The notes: generated by a model not told the origin, from the sequence alone. A stretch of DNA of 64,000 bases from Alectoria sarmentosa (GCA_009733775.1 WOGZ01000110.1:1-64000), one strand, 5' to 3'; shown: positions 23,282-36,800, counted from the stretch's first letter. Program-made: numbers and translations.

Positions 23282-24991
23282 GGGGTGTCAAAAGTCATTA
23301 GTCACCGAGGTTTAGCCGGCTACTGCTGGCATTTTCAAAACACCACTGTAGATACTTTTAAACAATCATCAAATGGAATTTATTACATTTTCCATCACCT
23401 CTATACGTAATTCTCGTCGCCGTGAGGTTATTACGCGTAAAAAAGCCAAATTCTTTGAAGCCGTTGATAATCGCGAGTTTGAAAAAACGATTATAAATAT
23501 ATATAAAAAGCGCGAGATTATACTTTTTATAAGAACTTTTTAATTTCGAAAACGAATTAATCGAGGATCGCTTAATATTAAAAGATTTGAAAAATGACGT
23601 TTAAAACGTTCTTTTAAAGTTAATAAATTTATATACGATACTTTACGCGACGTTAATAATTTTATACGCAATCAAAAATCTAAACGTTAATTATAATATT
23701 ATTATATTATAATCGTTTTTCGCACATTACGTCGCAACGCTCAAAAATATATTAAAAATATTTAAATGTATAAATAACGTTTAATTAAATAAATGTTTAT
23801 ATTAAATGCGAAAAAAAGATTAAAATATGAATATAAAAATATAAATTATATAATTAAGAATTTTTAATGCTTTATTGTATAAACGAATGAAAAACATTAA
23901 AATATTGAATTTATATAATAAAATCGCATATTTCGAAACGCTAATATCGTTAAAAATCTTAAAATATTCAATTTATATTCTTAAAACAAAATATTACAAT
24001 TTATATATTTACGAATGTTTTATAATATTATAAAAGCTAGTTGCGATTTTATTATAACGAATTCAATCGATCTCGAATTACAATCGAAAAGTTTTCGAAG
24101 TTATATCGACGTTTTAAAAATGAAAATGAAAAAAAATATTAAAAATGTGTTCGATAATGAAAAGCGAGTTTTTCTCACGATTTTGATATTCAATCGTTTA
24201 AAAATGATATAATAATAAAATATTATATTAAATATTAATTTTCGAAATATTGCGATAAAATGAATTGATTATAAATTATATATAAACGAGATATTGTGTA
24301 AGGGCGAAAGTACTCAGAGCGGTCTGATAGGGCTCGCTTGAGTCGCTTACTAGGCTGCGTGCTACGCAGCTAGGGTGCGTCCTTAGCATGCTTGGCAAAA
24401 GTCTTAAATACTCGCAATTCCCCTTTCTTCTTCTTTCTTCCTTAGCTATTAGTTCATCTAGCAACTTATCGATTGAAACTCGCTACTACGTCCATAGACC
24501 TCGTGATTGCCTAGCTACTACGCAGCTTCATTGAAAAGAGACCTTGCTACCTCACATATTTTATAAAAAAACGATAATTTAAATTATAAAATTATTCGAA
24601 GCAAAAAGAATAAAGAAATTAATATTAAAAACATTGTCACATAATTGAAAAATGATAATTGAATTGAACTTTTGAAACATTTTACTTAATTATTTAATTT
24701 GAATTCAAAAAAGAATGTTTGAAATCTTTTGAATGAACGAATATATATTCGAGTGTGAAAGGATCAATACGAATTTCGTATCGTGATTCAGGAGAAATGA
24801 AATCGCATTATTCTTTCGGAAATCAGGGTTAGGATTGCGAAGATGTTATAACGATGTCGAATGTTACGTGAGGGTAATCATATCAAGTTTATTAAATCAA
24901 AATTATGGTAGATATGTATGCATTTGAATGGTAGAAATGTATGTCAGCAGTAGCCGGCTAAACCTCGGTGATTAATGACTTTTGACACCCC
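23282..24991. mobile_element. 1.7-kb element with 50-bp terminal inverted repeats
   Basis: Ends 23,282-23,331 and 24,942-24,991 are inverted copies, 48 of 50 positions identical, starting GGGGTGTCAAAAGTCATTA. The interior has no transposase frame. Positions about 23,400-24,290 and 24,560-24,940 are AT-rich and RIP-like, but about 24,290-24,555 keeps normal composition. That segment has a degraded inverted copy at about 29,427-29,685. No clean target-site duplication is visible. It may be a non-autonomous DNA transposon carrying a fragment of another repeat. Confidence 0.75.
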
Positions 24992-25260
24992 TTTGGTTCA
25001 AGGGGGACAGAATGGAGAATAATGGGTGAAGCTCGTTGACAATTGGAAGCCAAATATGCGAGGTCTGGGCTTGCGCATCTTGCCCTGATTCAAAACATGC
25101 TTTTGGTGGTACCATTCTCCGCTGGACTGCCTTACTTAAAACGCCGTACTCCATGCGGTGCAGTACCACAGTCTTGGGAGGAACCGATGCGTCGGTCCTC
25201 CAACCCTTGCGCGCAAAGTGTCTATCCAAATGAAATCCAGAGACATCCCGTACCCTAGGT
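24992..25260. other. SF3B6 downstream region
   Basis: About 270 bp between the inverted-repeat element and the SF3B6 stop codon. Presumably 3' UTR and terminator. Nothing else is recognised. Confidence 0.4.
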
Positions 25261-25906
25261 TCAGTCGATGCCGTGCTGCTTTTTCAGCTTCTCCAAGTTC
25301 TCTTGTCGTTCCGCCAAATCTTCTTTTGATTTTGCCATCTTTTCTGGTTGATGGTAGAGAACTGCACCCGTTAACACGAAAACCAAGGATCTCATTCGTC
25401 CACAGCATATTGTCTGACATACCGACTAGATAGCGATTTTGGAAATTGAACCCATTCAACTTGTCACATGCCTGCTTTGCGTCCATGACATCCTCATATA
25501 CCACGAATGCGGTGCCTTTGGTATTGTTGGCGATGCCTTGCCGTATTTGCCTGTCCTATCAATCAGCCGCCAAAGGACACATCATAGACAGATGCTGGTC
25601 TATACGCCGACCGCAGAGTACTGTCAATGATACACGCACCGTACAGGCCCAAACTTGCCAAAAAGATCAAACAGATCCTCAGGCGTGACGTTGTAGCTAG
25701 TCCGAGTCAGCAGGAGGAGCGAAAGGCCAGAGAAGCAATACTTTGACAAGGGAGTAGCCGAATGTAATGAGATCTAACCTCAGATTTTTTACAAATAGAG
25801 CCCTGAACACTGCGGGTCAGCTACTGACTGATAGCTTCTTGAAAGATCTGGCGCCAGCAGTAGTTTACCGGTTTACTTCGGGGGCCAGCTTTCCACCGCG
25901 ACTCAT
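25261..25906 (-). CDS. SF3B6: U2 snRNP SF3b 14-kDa subunit (p14)
   Basis: RRM protein of the SF3b complex of the U2 snRNP; in other eukaryotes it lies close to the branch-point adenosine. Five exons, 25869-25906, 25779-25802, 25640-25696, 25423-25550 and 25261-25361, give 115 residues, the usual size. Introns are 66, 82, 89 and 61 nt, and the smallest exon is 24 nt, so simple ORF scanning finds only part of the gene. The rebuilt protein holds RNP2 (ALFVKNLSYNVT), DLFGKFGPVRQIRQG, RNP1 (NTKGTAFVVYEDVMDAK), FNFQNRYLVVLYHQP and a C-terminal charged helix ending KKQHGID. Every junction restores the conserved sequence. The gene stands alone between two inverted-repeat elements. Confidence 0.95.
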
Positions 25907-26128
25907 CTCTTGTCAGGTTGAGGATATCTTTGGATGGGTCTTCTGTGCAGTCCAACAAATGGCGGATGGAAGATGCTGGAGTGTAGGGAAAAGCTCCACA
26001 TGAGAATTACTCTAAGTACGGAGTCACGGAGTACAGTACTAGTACTCGTACATACGGTACCTCTTAGGTAAGCTCGGTAAGTAGGTAGGTACATGGATCG
26101 GTTTAATGTACGGCCGGCTAGATTAGAT

Positions 26129-26824
26129 GGGTAGTGATACCCGTACGTAGCCTTTTGATACATGTACGTACCCTTTTTATACATGTACGTAGCCCTTTAT
26201 TTCGCATAACCGTAGCAGAATACTACTTAAGGAGCGGAGTCCTTATCCGCTCCTTAATATTCTGCTACGATTACCTTTATGAAAATGAACACCAAAAATC
26301 CTGAACGTCAAGACTTCTGCGCAAAAATCTCGAATAACGCCCGTTTTGAAGAGTTGCTCGGACACTGCGCTTAAAAATGTTTAAGTCGAATACATTTCCG
26401 AGGCACAGCTCAGGATCCCATGCCCCTAATAAATCAATTTAAATCCTTCAAAGAAATATTTTCAAGGTCCTTCGCTGTAAGGTCGTTTTTCGAAAATAAA
26501 GTTAAGGTTACGATTAACGCAAAAGGATTGTTTCAGAGGAGCTTTGAAAGAATAATCAATTTTTTCTTCACATCGCATCTCATCATCATATTTCAACAAT
26601 CCGATGGAATGAGATTGGATGCCCGTGTGAAGGGATTGAATGCCCTGTGCGAAGGGATTGGATGTTTTGGACCTTAGCCCTAGCCCTAAATCACCTGTTT
26701 GGTCATTGACGTCGGGAGGTATACTCGCCTTATTAACCTGTTCTGTTTAGCTTTGGGGGGTACATACATGTATAGAAGAGGGTGCGTACATGTATCAAAA
26801 GGCTACGTACGGGTATCAGTACCC
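26129..26824. mobile_element. 0.7-kb element with 63-bp inverted ends
   Basis: Positions 26,129-26,191 and 26,761-26,824 are imperfect inverted copies sharing GATACCCGTACGTAGCC and TTTTGATACATGTACG. Inside is a second palindrome (26,211-26,269). A diverged relative of the right end lies at 11,790-11,880. No protein frame is recognisable. Looks like a MITE or other non-autonomous element; the boundaries are approximate. Confidence 0.65.
26211..26269. repeat. Short palindromic repeat, GTAGCAGAATA family
   Basis: Arms 26,211-26,238 and 26,246-26,269 form an imperfect palindrome beginning CGTAGCAGAATA and containing AAGGAGCGGA. The same unit occurs as a single arm at 41,029-41,059 upstream of the ATG22-like gene, so it is a dispersed repeat. 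Confidence 0.75.
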
Positions 26825-27075
26825 GATTAGATAAGAGCAAGCTCAAAATGGAAAGGTCGATCATACTTTCAAGTCTATCTACACTTTACGCATGTCGATT
26901 AGAGAGAAACACTTGGAAAGAGCCGCAGTGAAGCCTGGGTGCACCGGCACCGGCACTGGGCTTTCGCGCTACGCGTGGACAGACTATCTCCAACCTTCTC
27001 AGGCCTTGTGTATGAACAGCAAGAAACGGTCAGGAAGGCCTGCATAAGCTGAACATTCATTCTTAACAGCCTTCT
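26825..27075. other. Spacer between repeat elements
   Basis: About 250 bp of normal composition between the 0.7-kb element and the long AT-rich block. No gene seen. Confidence 0.4.
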
Positions 27076-30000
27076 TACGGCGGACGACGGCTACAACTAG
27101 GACAAAACCAAAAACCACCAATTTTTTTTTAAATTTTGGCTGTGCTCCATTTATATGATTCAAGATGCCCTCGAATAAGATTTTACATTCAGCCTTATAA
27201 GGCTGATTTAGAGTTTTCATAAAATTAAACGATAAAACTTTTTTTGTTTTCGAATTTCGAATTTCGAATTTCGAATTTTTTTTTTGAAAAACACTTTATC
27301 TCGAAGCATTATTTTATTTATACGCTATTATTATTATTATTATTATTATCGATTTTAATAATTATTTATAATTATTATTAATAATTTTTATTAAATTTAT
27401 TAAATTTATTAAATTTATTATTATTTTATATTTCGTTTCGTTTTTATAATCGTAATATATTATAAAAAAAAATAACAAATTAAAATAATTTTAAATGTTA
27501 AAAGATTACGATTTTTTTTTATTAATAAATAATTTCTTTTCACTCAAAGTACGTTTAAAATTATTTTTAATTATTTTATAAATAATTTTAATATTTTCTT
27601 TCGAAAAAGCGTATCTCGAATTGTCGTTAAAATTATATTTCGTATAATGTTTACGATAACAATTAAAATAATCGATTAACTAAATAATTAAATAATAAAA
27701 AGCTTTTAATAGTAATATAACGTTTAAAACAATTTATTAAACGCATTAAAAACGATATTATAATTATAAAGCATTCGATAATTAATATTATTATTACGAA
27801 TATTTGTTTCGACTTTATAAAAATGTAAACGAAAAAACTTTTTATCGTATCGTTATCATTTTCACAAAGCATTATAATTTTTTATTTTTTTTAATTAATT
27901 TTAACATTAAAGAGCGAAATTAAAACGAAGCGTTAAATTATTATTAAATTTAAAGATAATAAAGTTAAAAAACGTTATCGTAAACAATTTCTTAAAAATT
28001 TAAAAATTTATATTAAAATTTATTTCAAAGTATATTCAACGCTTAAAATAATTAAAATCGAAATTATTATTTAATTCAAATTAAAAAACATTTAATTTTT
28101 TATAAAAATTTAAAGGGGCGTCGAAATTTAAAAAAATGTTAAAGACGTTAAAAGATTAAATAACGTATTTTGATAGAAACGCGTTTATTTTAATTCTCAC
28201 TTATAAGATAATAATTTATAATATTTCGATAAAAGTTTATTAATTTTCGAAAAGTATCGAATTTTTTATTAAAATTATTATTTAAACGAATACGCATCGT
28301 ATTTAAAAAATTAACATTTAATATATTAAATAATTAAATAAAAATAAGATCAAAAATTCATTAATGTTTTTTTTAAATAATAATAATAAAATTCTTAAAA
28401 CTTTATTATATTAATGTTATTTAAAATATCGATTTAAATTAATTTTTATTAAAAGAAAACGAATATTACGATTATGAGAAATACGTTCGCGAAAATCGAA
28501 TTATCAAATATTTTAAATGTTAAAAATCAAATTATATTATTTTTATATGCGATTTTAAAATTTCGATTTGTGTGTATTACGCTCGAGAATATGATTTTAA
28601 AAAATGCGAAAAATATTAAAAATTAGGCTTTTAATTTAAATACGTTAATATTTAAAGTTTATATAAAGCTTACAATTTCAAATGTGAACGTATTAAAATA
28701 ATCGTTTAAAAAATTATAAAAAAACGTCGAAAATTTTAAATCGCATATTTTGAAAATAAAAATCATTTTTTCATTAAAAATACTTAATCGATGAAAAAAA
28801 ATCAATAAATTATTTCTTAAATTATAAATATTAATATAATAAAACTCACGAAAATACGAAAATTTACGCAATTTCGAAAAAAAAGAATCTTTAATAAATA
28901 AAAGTCTATAACGAAATTTGCGAGAAAAAATATTGCATCGTCAATTAATGAAAATAATATCATTTTTATCTCATTTAATAAATCGATAAAAATATAATTA
29001 ATAATATTAATGTTATTTCATTAAATTAATTAATGAAAATTATATAAAACATATTCAATTTTAATCAATTTAACGCGAACGTAATAATAAATTCAAAAAT
29101 TATTATTTTCAACTTCGAGATAACGTTTTTATAAAATTCTTAAAAACAAAATTAAAAAATAATTTAAAAAAACGCAAAACGACGATAAAAAACCTTTTAA
29201 CGTCGTTGAATAAAAATTATATTAAAGAACATAAAGTAAGTAACTAAATAATAAATTAAACACTTTTAAACGCGCTTATAAAGACATTAATATTAATTAA
29301 CATTTTAAAAAAAAATTTTTAAAAGTATTTAACTTAAAGAAATTATTTTTTATAAAAAGTAATATAATAAAATCGAAAATCGAAAATACGAATAAAAAAA
29401 ATCATTTATTAATTTCGAAAATAAGTGTGAGATAGTAAAATCTCTTTTCAATAAAGCTGCGTAATAATTAAAAAATTACGAGATTTATAAACGTAATAGC
29501 GAGTTTCAATTGATAAGTTATTAAATAATTTAATAATTAAAGAAGAAAAAAGAAGAAAAGAAAATTGTGAATATTTAAGACTTTTATTAAATATGTTAAA
29601 GACGCATTTTAATTGCGTAATACGTAATTTAATAAACGATTTAAACGAATTTTATTAAATCGCTTTAAATATTTTCATTTTTATAATTATTTCCTCTTTT
29701 AAAAGATTTAATTTTTAAACTTTAATATAATTGCGTATTGCAATTAAATGCTTATAAGCTTTTTATATTCATTTATATTATTTATTATTAATTAAACGTA
29801 ATTTAAATTAACGTTTATTATTTTAATACACATAAATTGTTTATCGTAAATTTTTATAAACATATTAATATATTTATATGTTAAAATCGCGATAACGTAA
29901 TTATGAATATTATTATTTTGATTAATAGAGCGCGAGCATTTTATAGTTGTGTTACGATATATTATTATCGTTATTGCGAAATGCGATTATTGTTATTAAT

Positions 30001-33000
30001 TATTATGATTTTATTATTATTATTATTTGAAAACCGCGTTAATGAATTTAAAGTCTCATTTTTATTTTAACTTTTTAATAATAATAACATTAATATTAAC
30101 ATTAACATTATTATCAATAAGTGTTTTTTTTTTTTTTATATTTATTATTTTGTTTACATTTTTCATTATCGTAACAATATATTAATAAATTATATATTAA
30201 CGAATTATACATTATCGTAATAATGAAACGTATATATTAATTGAGATAATAGTTAAGCGAGGTTATAATTATTTAATTTAATTAATTTCATTTTATAATA
30301 AATATTTTAAAGAGTATTTAAATTTGTTTAATTGATTATAAAAGTCGACGAAATTCGTAAAAAGCCTGTTAATAATATTAATAATAAATTCAATTATTTT
30401 TCGTCGTCGTCGTGACTTTGAGAATCGTTTTTTTCGTAAATTAAAAATTAATAATGCGAGAATTTTTGATTTATAAATATAATTGTTATCGCCGTCGTTG
30501 TTATTTTTACTTTTATTTTTATTTTTATTATCGTTTTTATTATTATTTTTCTTTTTTCTCTTATTTATAAACATAAAAGATTACTTTAAAAAATGCTTAA
30601 TTAATAAAATTAATAATTATTATTATTATAACGATTTCGATTATTCTCGCTTATAAACATTCGCATTTGTTATAAAAAAATGTTTAATTAATGAAATTAA
30701 TAATTATTTTTATTATCGTCGTTTCTTCTTTTATTCTCCTCTTTTTTATTATTTAAAATACATTAATTAAAAAAAATTGATAAATGTTTAAAGAATTGCG
30801 TTAACGCGTATTAAATCTTCGTTTATTTTCGTTATGTGCGTGTTTTCGCGGATGATTTTCGCGCGATTTATATCGAATTATAAATTGATACGCGTTGATT
30901 CAAATGCGATCGATGTTTTCGTGAGAATTATTTTTATGTGATTAATTTCTTCGCCTTCGTTTATTAGATTATTATATATATTATTATCGTTATCGATAAT
31001 AACGTTCGCGACGCTCTGCGCGTTTGAAAAAATGAAACAATTTTGATTAATATATGTGAAAACTTTATTAATAAAAGTAACTGTCGTGCGTGTCATCGCT
31101 TTTTTATTATTATTATTATTTTCGTTGTTTCTATCGCTATCGTTATCGTTATTATTTTCATTATTATTTTTTATTATTTTTTAACGATTTTTATTAATAA
31201 GAGATTGTTTTTCAGCATAAGAAAATATATAAATTAATATTAAATAATTATATTTATGTTTGCGATCTTTGAAATCATTATTTTCTTCGTGATGTAAAAC
31301 GTTTTAACGTATTAAGATATACGTGTATATGCGTATATAAATCTTTAAACTTTTTTAATCGTTTTTATTGAATTTTTTAATTAAAGATTTATTTATAAAC
31401 TTTTTATTATTATTTTTTTCGTGATTTATTTCGCTTTTTAATTTTTTGCGACGATTGCGTTTTTTATTTTATTTTAAATGTTAATTTACGTGATCTTTTT
31501 ATTTATTCGAAGTTCTTAATTACATTTTTAACATTTTCGAAATATTTTATTAATTTTTATAAAGTTTCGTAAAATGAAAAATCTTTTTAATTAATAAAAT
31601 ATTTAATTTCGTTATTGCGAACTTTTTTGTTTAGCATTTTATTAATTTTTTATTTTTTTTCGTTATCAATCAAGATTGTTTACGATTTTAAATTATCGTT
31701 ACGCGAATATCAAGATTTTAATAACAACATATGAAATATAAAATGAAGTTTTTTATATTTAATAAAAAGATTTAATTTGTAAACTTACGTTATTTTTTTT
31801 AACACTTTAAAAGATTTAAACTATTTATAATTAAGTATTTTTTTGATTATAAAATGCGTATATTCAAATTTCGTAATAATATTTTATTTTCTTTTTAGAA
31901 AATTATAATATAATAATAATTATAATAATATTTTGTTTATTGCTTTAATATTCGCTTTTATAATTCTTTTAAATACGATTTTATATTTCGCAATTATTTT
32001 GCTCGTTTTATAATAAACGATTTTTTTTTTATTTTTTTTTTAAAAGCATTTTTTAAAAGCATTTTTTAAAAGCATTTTTTAAATTTATTATATATTTTAT
32101 TAACAATTTTTACGAGATTTTGTTAATGTTTGCGTATATATTATTATTGTATATAAACGTAATTATTAATAAAATTTTAAATTAATTATTTTATTTATAA
32201 TTATAATAAATTCGCAAATAATGTTTAAAAATTTTATTTTATTTTTCAATTTAATTATTTGTTTGAGAATAAAACGCAATGTTAAGTTTACGTTTTATAT
32301 TCAAATATTAATATAACGTTATTTAAAATTTATTTGTGAATAATGAATCTCGATTCGAGATCGAATTTCGCATCATATTTTATAACGATATAAATTCTCG
32401 TTATATGATATTAATAAGTTTATCAATTTTCAAATCTTTTATAATTGTTATATACGTTACGTGTTTAATTAATTTATTTATCAAAATTAAGATAAAATCG
32501 TAAATTTTTTTAATATATAAATTTTTTATAAATGATAAATTTATAATAAAATTTAATATTATAATGTGAAATGAATTTACGTTATTTAACGATATTAATA
32601 TTAATTCGTTATAAAATTTATGATAATGAATTCGCATTTTTTAACAATCGAGATAAATGCGAATATAATTTATTATATCGTTTATTATACTTATTTAATA
32701 ATATTTACATTTAATATCTTTTTTAATACGCTTACGAAAAAAGTGCTCAGCATTAAAATTATTATAATTTATATAAAAAATTCCTTTTTTCGTAATAAAA
32801 TTGTTAAAAATATAAATTGCGAAATTATAACATAATAATTCATTTTTATCGATTTTTCATTTCGAAAATTTATTTTATTTAATAATGTATCTTTAACGTT
32901 ATTTTTTATTTATAATAAAAACGTTTTTACGTTACAATTTAAATAATTATACGATTATCAATTTTCGCAATTTCAAATAAGATTTTTTTGATTTTAAAAT

Positions 33001-36000
33001 TTGATGAATTAAAAGTCGAAATGATATCGCAACATTTAAAATGCGTGTTTATTTATTAAACATTTTTTTATTTAAATTTATAATTTGAATATTTACGATA
33101 ATAATATTATTTAATTATTTCGTTAATATTACGAATTTAATTATAATAAATACATTATTACGTTTTTATAAATTAAATTAATATTTTTAATTGCGAAATT
33201 TGTTTCGCAGAATAAAAAGAAAATCATCGTTATTATTTTCATTATTATTTAATTTAATAATGTTAAGTTTTTTTGACGACGTATTTATAAAGTTAAATTT
33301 ATTTTTACGATATTCAATTATAAAGTTAAACGCAATTAATTTTTTAATTTAACGAATTTATTTCACATTAAATTTTTTTGTTATTATAAAATAACGTAAG
33401 TTATTATAATTTGAAATTATATAAATAAAATGTTTACTTTTTTATAAATAATATTTTTAATTTTTGAAATTTAATATAATCGTATATAATTTTTAATTAT
33501 ATATATTTTAATAAAACTCAATCTTTTTAAATTTATAATTAAAAAACGTAATAAAATATTATTATTTGTTCTCAATTAATTAATTAAACATATTATTTAT
33601 ATTTATTTTAAAAACATCGATTTTTATAATAAGCGATATTTTTCAATTATAATATTTTAAAATAAATGTTATAATAAATATTCGTTTGAAAATCTCAAAA
33701 GTTTCGCGTATTTTTTTAATAAATATAAAAAATGATTTAATTTCGTTTTTTTTTGTTTCGCGCGTGATATTAATTAAGAACGCAATTATCTACGAAAATC
33801 TTTTCACGAATCGATAATAAAAGCTTGCGAATTTCAAAAAAATTAATATGTTTTTAATAGATTTTAATTTTAATCACTCAATGATGATTTTAATGCGCGT
33901 TAACTTCATTTGAATATTATATTAATTTATAATAAATTTTAGAAAAATGATCTCGCTGCGATTAAAAACGCATTTCGATAATTTTATATAAAATTAATGT
34001 TTTAATAACGCGCGTAACATTATTCGCACATGTTTTTAATATAAGTTTTTTATCTCAAAATAAATTAACACATTATTTAAATATATTATATAAAAAACGT
34101 CGATATACGATTTAAATGTTTTATTTATATATATTTGAAAGATTATAAAAACATTTGCGAGATTAAAAAATATTATTTAATATTTAAATTAATTATAATG
34201 AATTCGAAAGGCGATTTTTTATTCATTATTTTTTCGAATTTGTATTTTATGATGCGTATTGCGAATATTAATTTTGATAAAATATTTCGCATATGCGAAT
34301 TTTTTTAAGATTTTTGAAAATAACGATAACGAGTAATTATTTTTAATAATTATTTTATTAAATTTTTATAATCAACACATAATCGCAGCGAATTATTTAT
34401 TTTTTCAATAAATAATATCGACGAGTTAATTTGATTGCTTAAAAGTCGAATTCATTTTTTTTAAACGCATTATTTAAATAATCTTTTATCGTTATAAATT
34501 TATTATGCGATATATTATAAATCGAATCGCTTTTGAATAATTTATTAAATTATAAATTTATAAAATGCTCGATTTGATCGTGCGTGTTAAAATTATTAAA
34601 TAATTTTTTTAAAAAGATTTTTAATAAATTTTCAAGTTATTCAAATATGTTAAAGTCGTTTAATTGCGTAATATTATATCGCATAATTTTATTATAATTA
34701 TTTTCATTATTTTTAAACAAAATTTAATATGAAAATACGATATATATTTATTTTATATTATGCGCAATTGTTGCATTAATTAATAACGCAAATAAATTTA
34801 TATTTATCATTACGATATTTATTTATTTTTTATAATTTATAAAAAAATCGCGATAAATTTAAAATTGCTTCCGTTAATAAATATCAAAATTAACATTATA
34901 AATTTAAAAAAAATTAAAAATAAAGTTATACTTTCGTATATTCACGATATACGTTTTTAAACTTTATTTTTATTTTTTGTTTCTGTTATGGTTTCAGCCC
35001 ACAGCCTTACATGACTCGATTGGGCCTAGCGCGGCTTGGCGCTACCTACATATTCGGGCTTCACAACATATATTTCTCTTCATAGCTATTATTTCGTGCA
35101 TATCGAAATATAAGCATTTAGTATTATTTCGTTTTTTAATATCGCAAATGTTTCGATTATATTCAACGTCGAATATAAATAAATATATATTCGAGAGTAA
35201 TTAATTATTATATTAAATATTATCAAAAATGAGAAAATAAATGCGATATTATAAAAAAATTATAAAATATATTATTTCGAGCGTACGATAAAAACTATTT
35301 TGCATTTATTTCGAATCACACAAAACGATTTTATATCGAAAATTCGAATTAAATAAAATTTATTATTATCGCATTTTTATAAAATGCGAACTTTAAAAAA
35401 TAGTATATCGTAATATTCGATAAACATTTCGAGAATAAAATTTTCGACGAATTAATAAATTATATCGATTAAGATTCGCATAAATATATAATTTATAATT
35501 ACGTCTTTATCGTTTAAATAATAATAATCGATATACGAAAAATAATATATTCGATTTTATTTATTTGATATAAAAACGACATATTATAAAATGAAAAAAT
35601 TATAACGAATTTCGAATTTATATTAATGAAAAACGAATAAAATCTCGCGAGAAATGTGATTTTTTAAAGACTTTAAAATAAATTAACGAAGAATCGTTAT
35701 TCGATAATAAATTTATTAAATTATTTAATTTTAAACTTTACGATTTATTAATAATTAATCTCATTATTATTAATTTAAAGCGAAAAAAATAATGAAACGA
35801 TTTTTTAATAAATCAAATTTTTTTCAATTTTAAATAATCGCGATCGAATTAACGAATTATTAAAGAAAAAGAATATAATTATAAATATAAATTTTATAAA
35901 TATAAAATTATTTATAAAAGGCGAGAATATCGTAATCGTATAAAAAACGATATAATATTATTTTAAAAAGTTAAACGCAAGATTTAACATTTTAAGATAA

Positions 36001-36246
36001 TTAATTAAAAATGACTTTTTAATATCGAGGCGATAATTGCAATTGTAACTTTAAAGATTATTTATTTAAATTTTGAAAACATTTAAAAAGCATTTTAAAG
36101 GTTGTTTTTCTTTTCTAATAAATGAAATGAATTGATTTCATAAACGTAATGTATTTAATATCGAACATGGCTCGCAGAGGTCGAATGAAATTAAACAGAT
36201 TCATTATAACTTATAAGGTTATGGGAACGCCCCTCCGATGTAGGAA

Positions 36247-36247
<1 letters not shown>

Positions 36248-36280
<33 letters not shown>
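36248..36280. repeat. CA dinucleotide microsatellite
   Basis: About 16 CA units followed directly by a short C run. Confidence 0.95.
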
Positions 36281-36282
<2 letters not shown>

Positions 36283-36387
36283 CCCGAAGCATCTTACTTC
36301 AAGATACCTTTACCTCAAAATAACCTTATTTCAGAATATATTACCCTAAAATATCTTACCGCGAAGCATTTCATCGTTTTTAAAAAA

Positions 36388-36475
36388 CCCCTCGAAGAGT
36401 TCCCCAAAGAGTCCCCCGAAGAAGTCCTCGAAAAAGCCCCTCAAAAAGCCCTCGAAAGAGCGCCTCGAAGAGTAT
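36388..36475. repeat. Degenerate short tandem repeat
   Basis: A run of imperfect 12-15-nt units of the type CCCTCGAAAGAG, with variable A and C run lengths. It lies just inside the right 43-bp end of the AT-rich block. Confidence 0.6.
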
Positions 36476-36800
36476 CGCAATAGAAAAATTTGAAAATCTG
36501 AAATTATTTTGTGGTTTTTGGTTTTGTCCTAGTTGTAGCCGTCGTCCGCCGTACTTCTACCTAAGCCAGCCGTTTCGCTGCATCAAGAATGCTGCATGAC
36601 GCCCGGTAACGCCTCTCATAGGGTATATATGAACGGCGAAGAAACCGTCTTCTCCGAACAGCGACCAGTAGGCAGCTCAAGCCAGATGATCCGTGCAAAA
36701 CACAAACAGGGCTATGTTGATACAAATGCTATCCTTTTCTTCCGCAAGGGCCCTCGGCACGTTGCCTTCGTCTGTTTCTTCAGACCATTATCAGAACCTC

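Larger units (their letters stand above)
27076..36553. repeat. 9.5-kb AT-rich RIP-like block with identical 43-bp inverted ends
   Basis: The two ends, 27,076-27,118 and 36,511-36,553, are exact reverse complements over 43 bp (GTCCTAGTTGTAGCC is in the core). Between them is 9.4 kb of extreme AT content with C mostly in CpG and no credible gene. Recognisable patches are a TTTCGAA tandem (27,250-27,275), a degraded inverted copy of 24,290-24,555 at about 29,427-29,685, a small normal-composition patch (about 34,983-35,075), a CA microsatellite (36,248-36,280) and degenerate CCTCGAA-type units (36,388-36,475). It could be one large element, nested elements or a fortuitous bracket. Confidence 0.75.

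Noticed and set aside
34977..35204. tRNA or gene in the normal-composition patch inside the AT-rich block
   Set aside because: No cloverleaf or conserved tRNA boxes could be found, and the frame has no recognisable protein.
27076..36553. Centromere
   Set aside because: AT-rich length is compatible with small fungal centromeres, but similar blocks recur in the window and nothing specific supports it; CENP-A mapping would decide.
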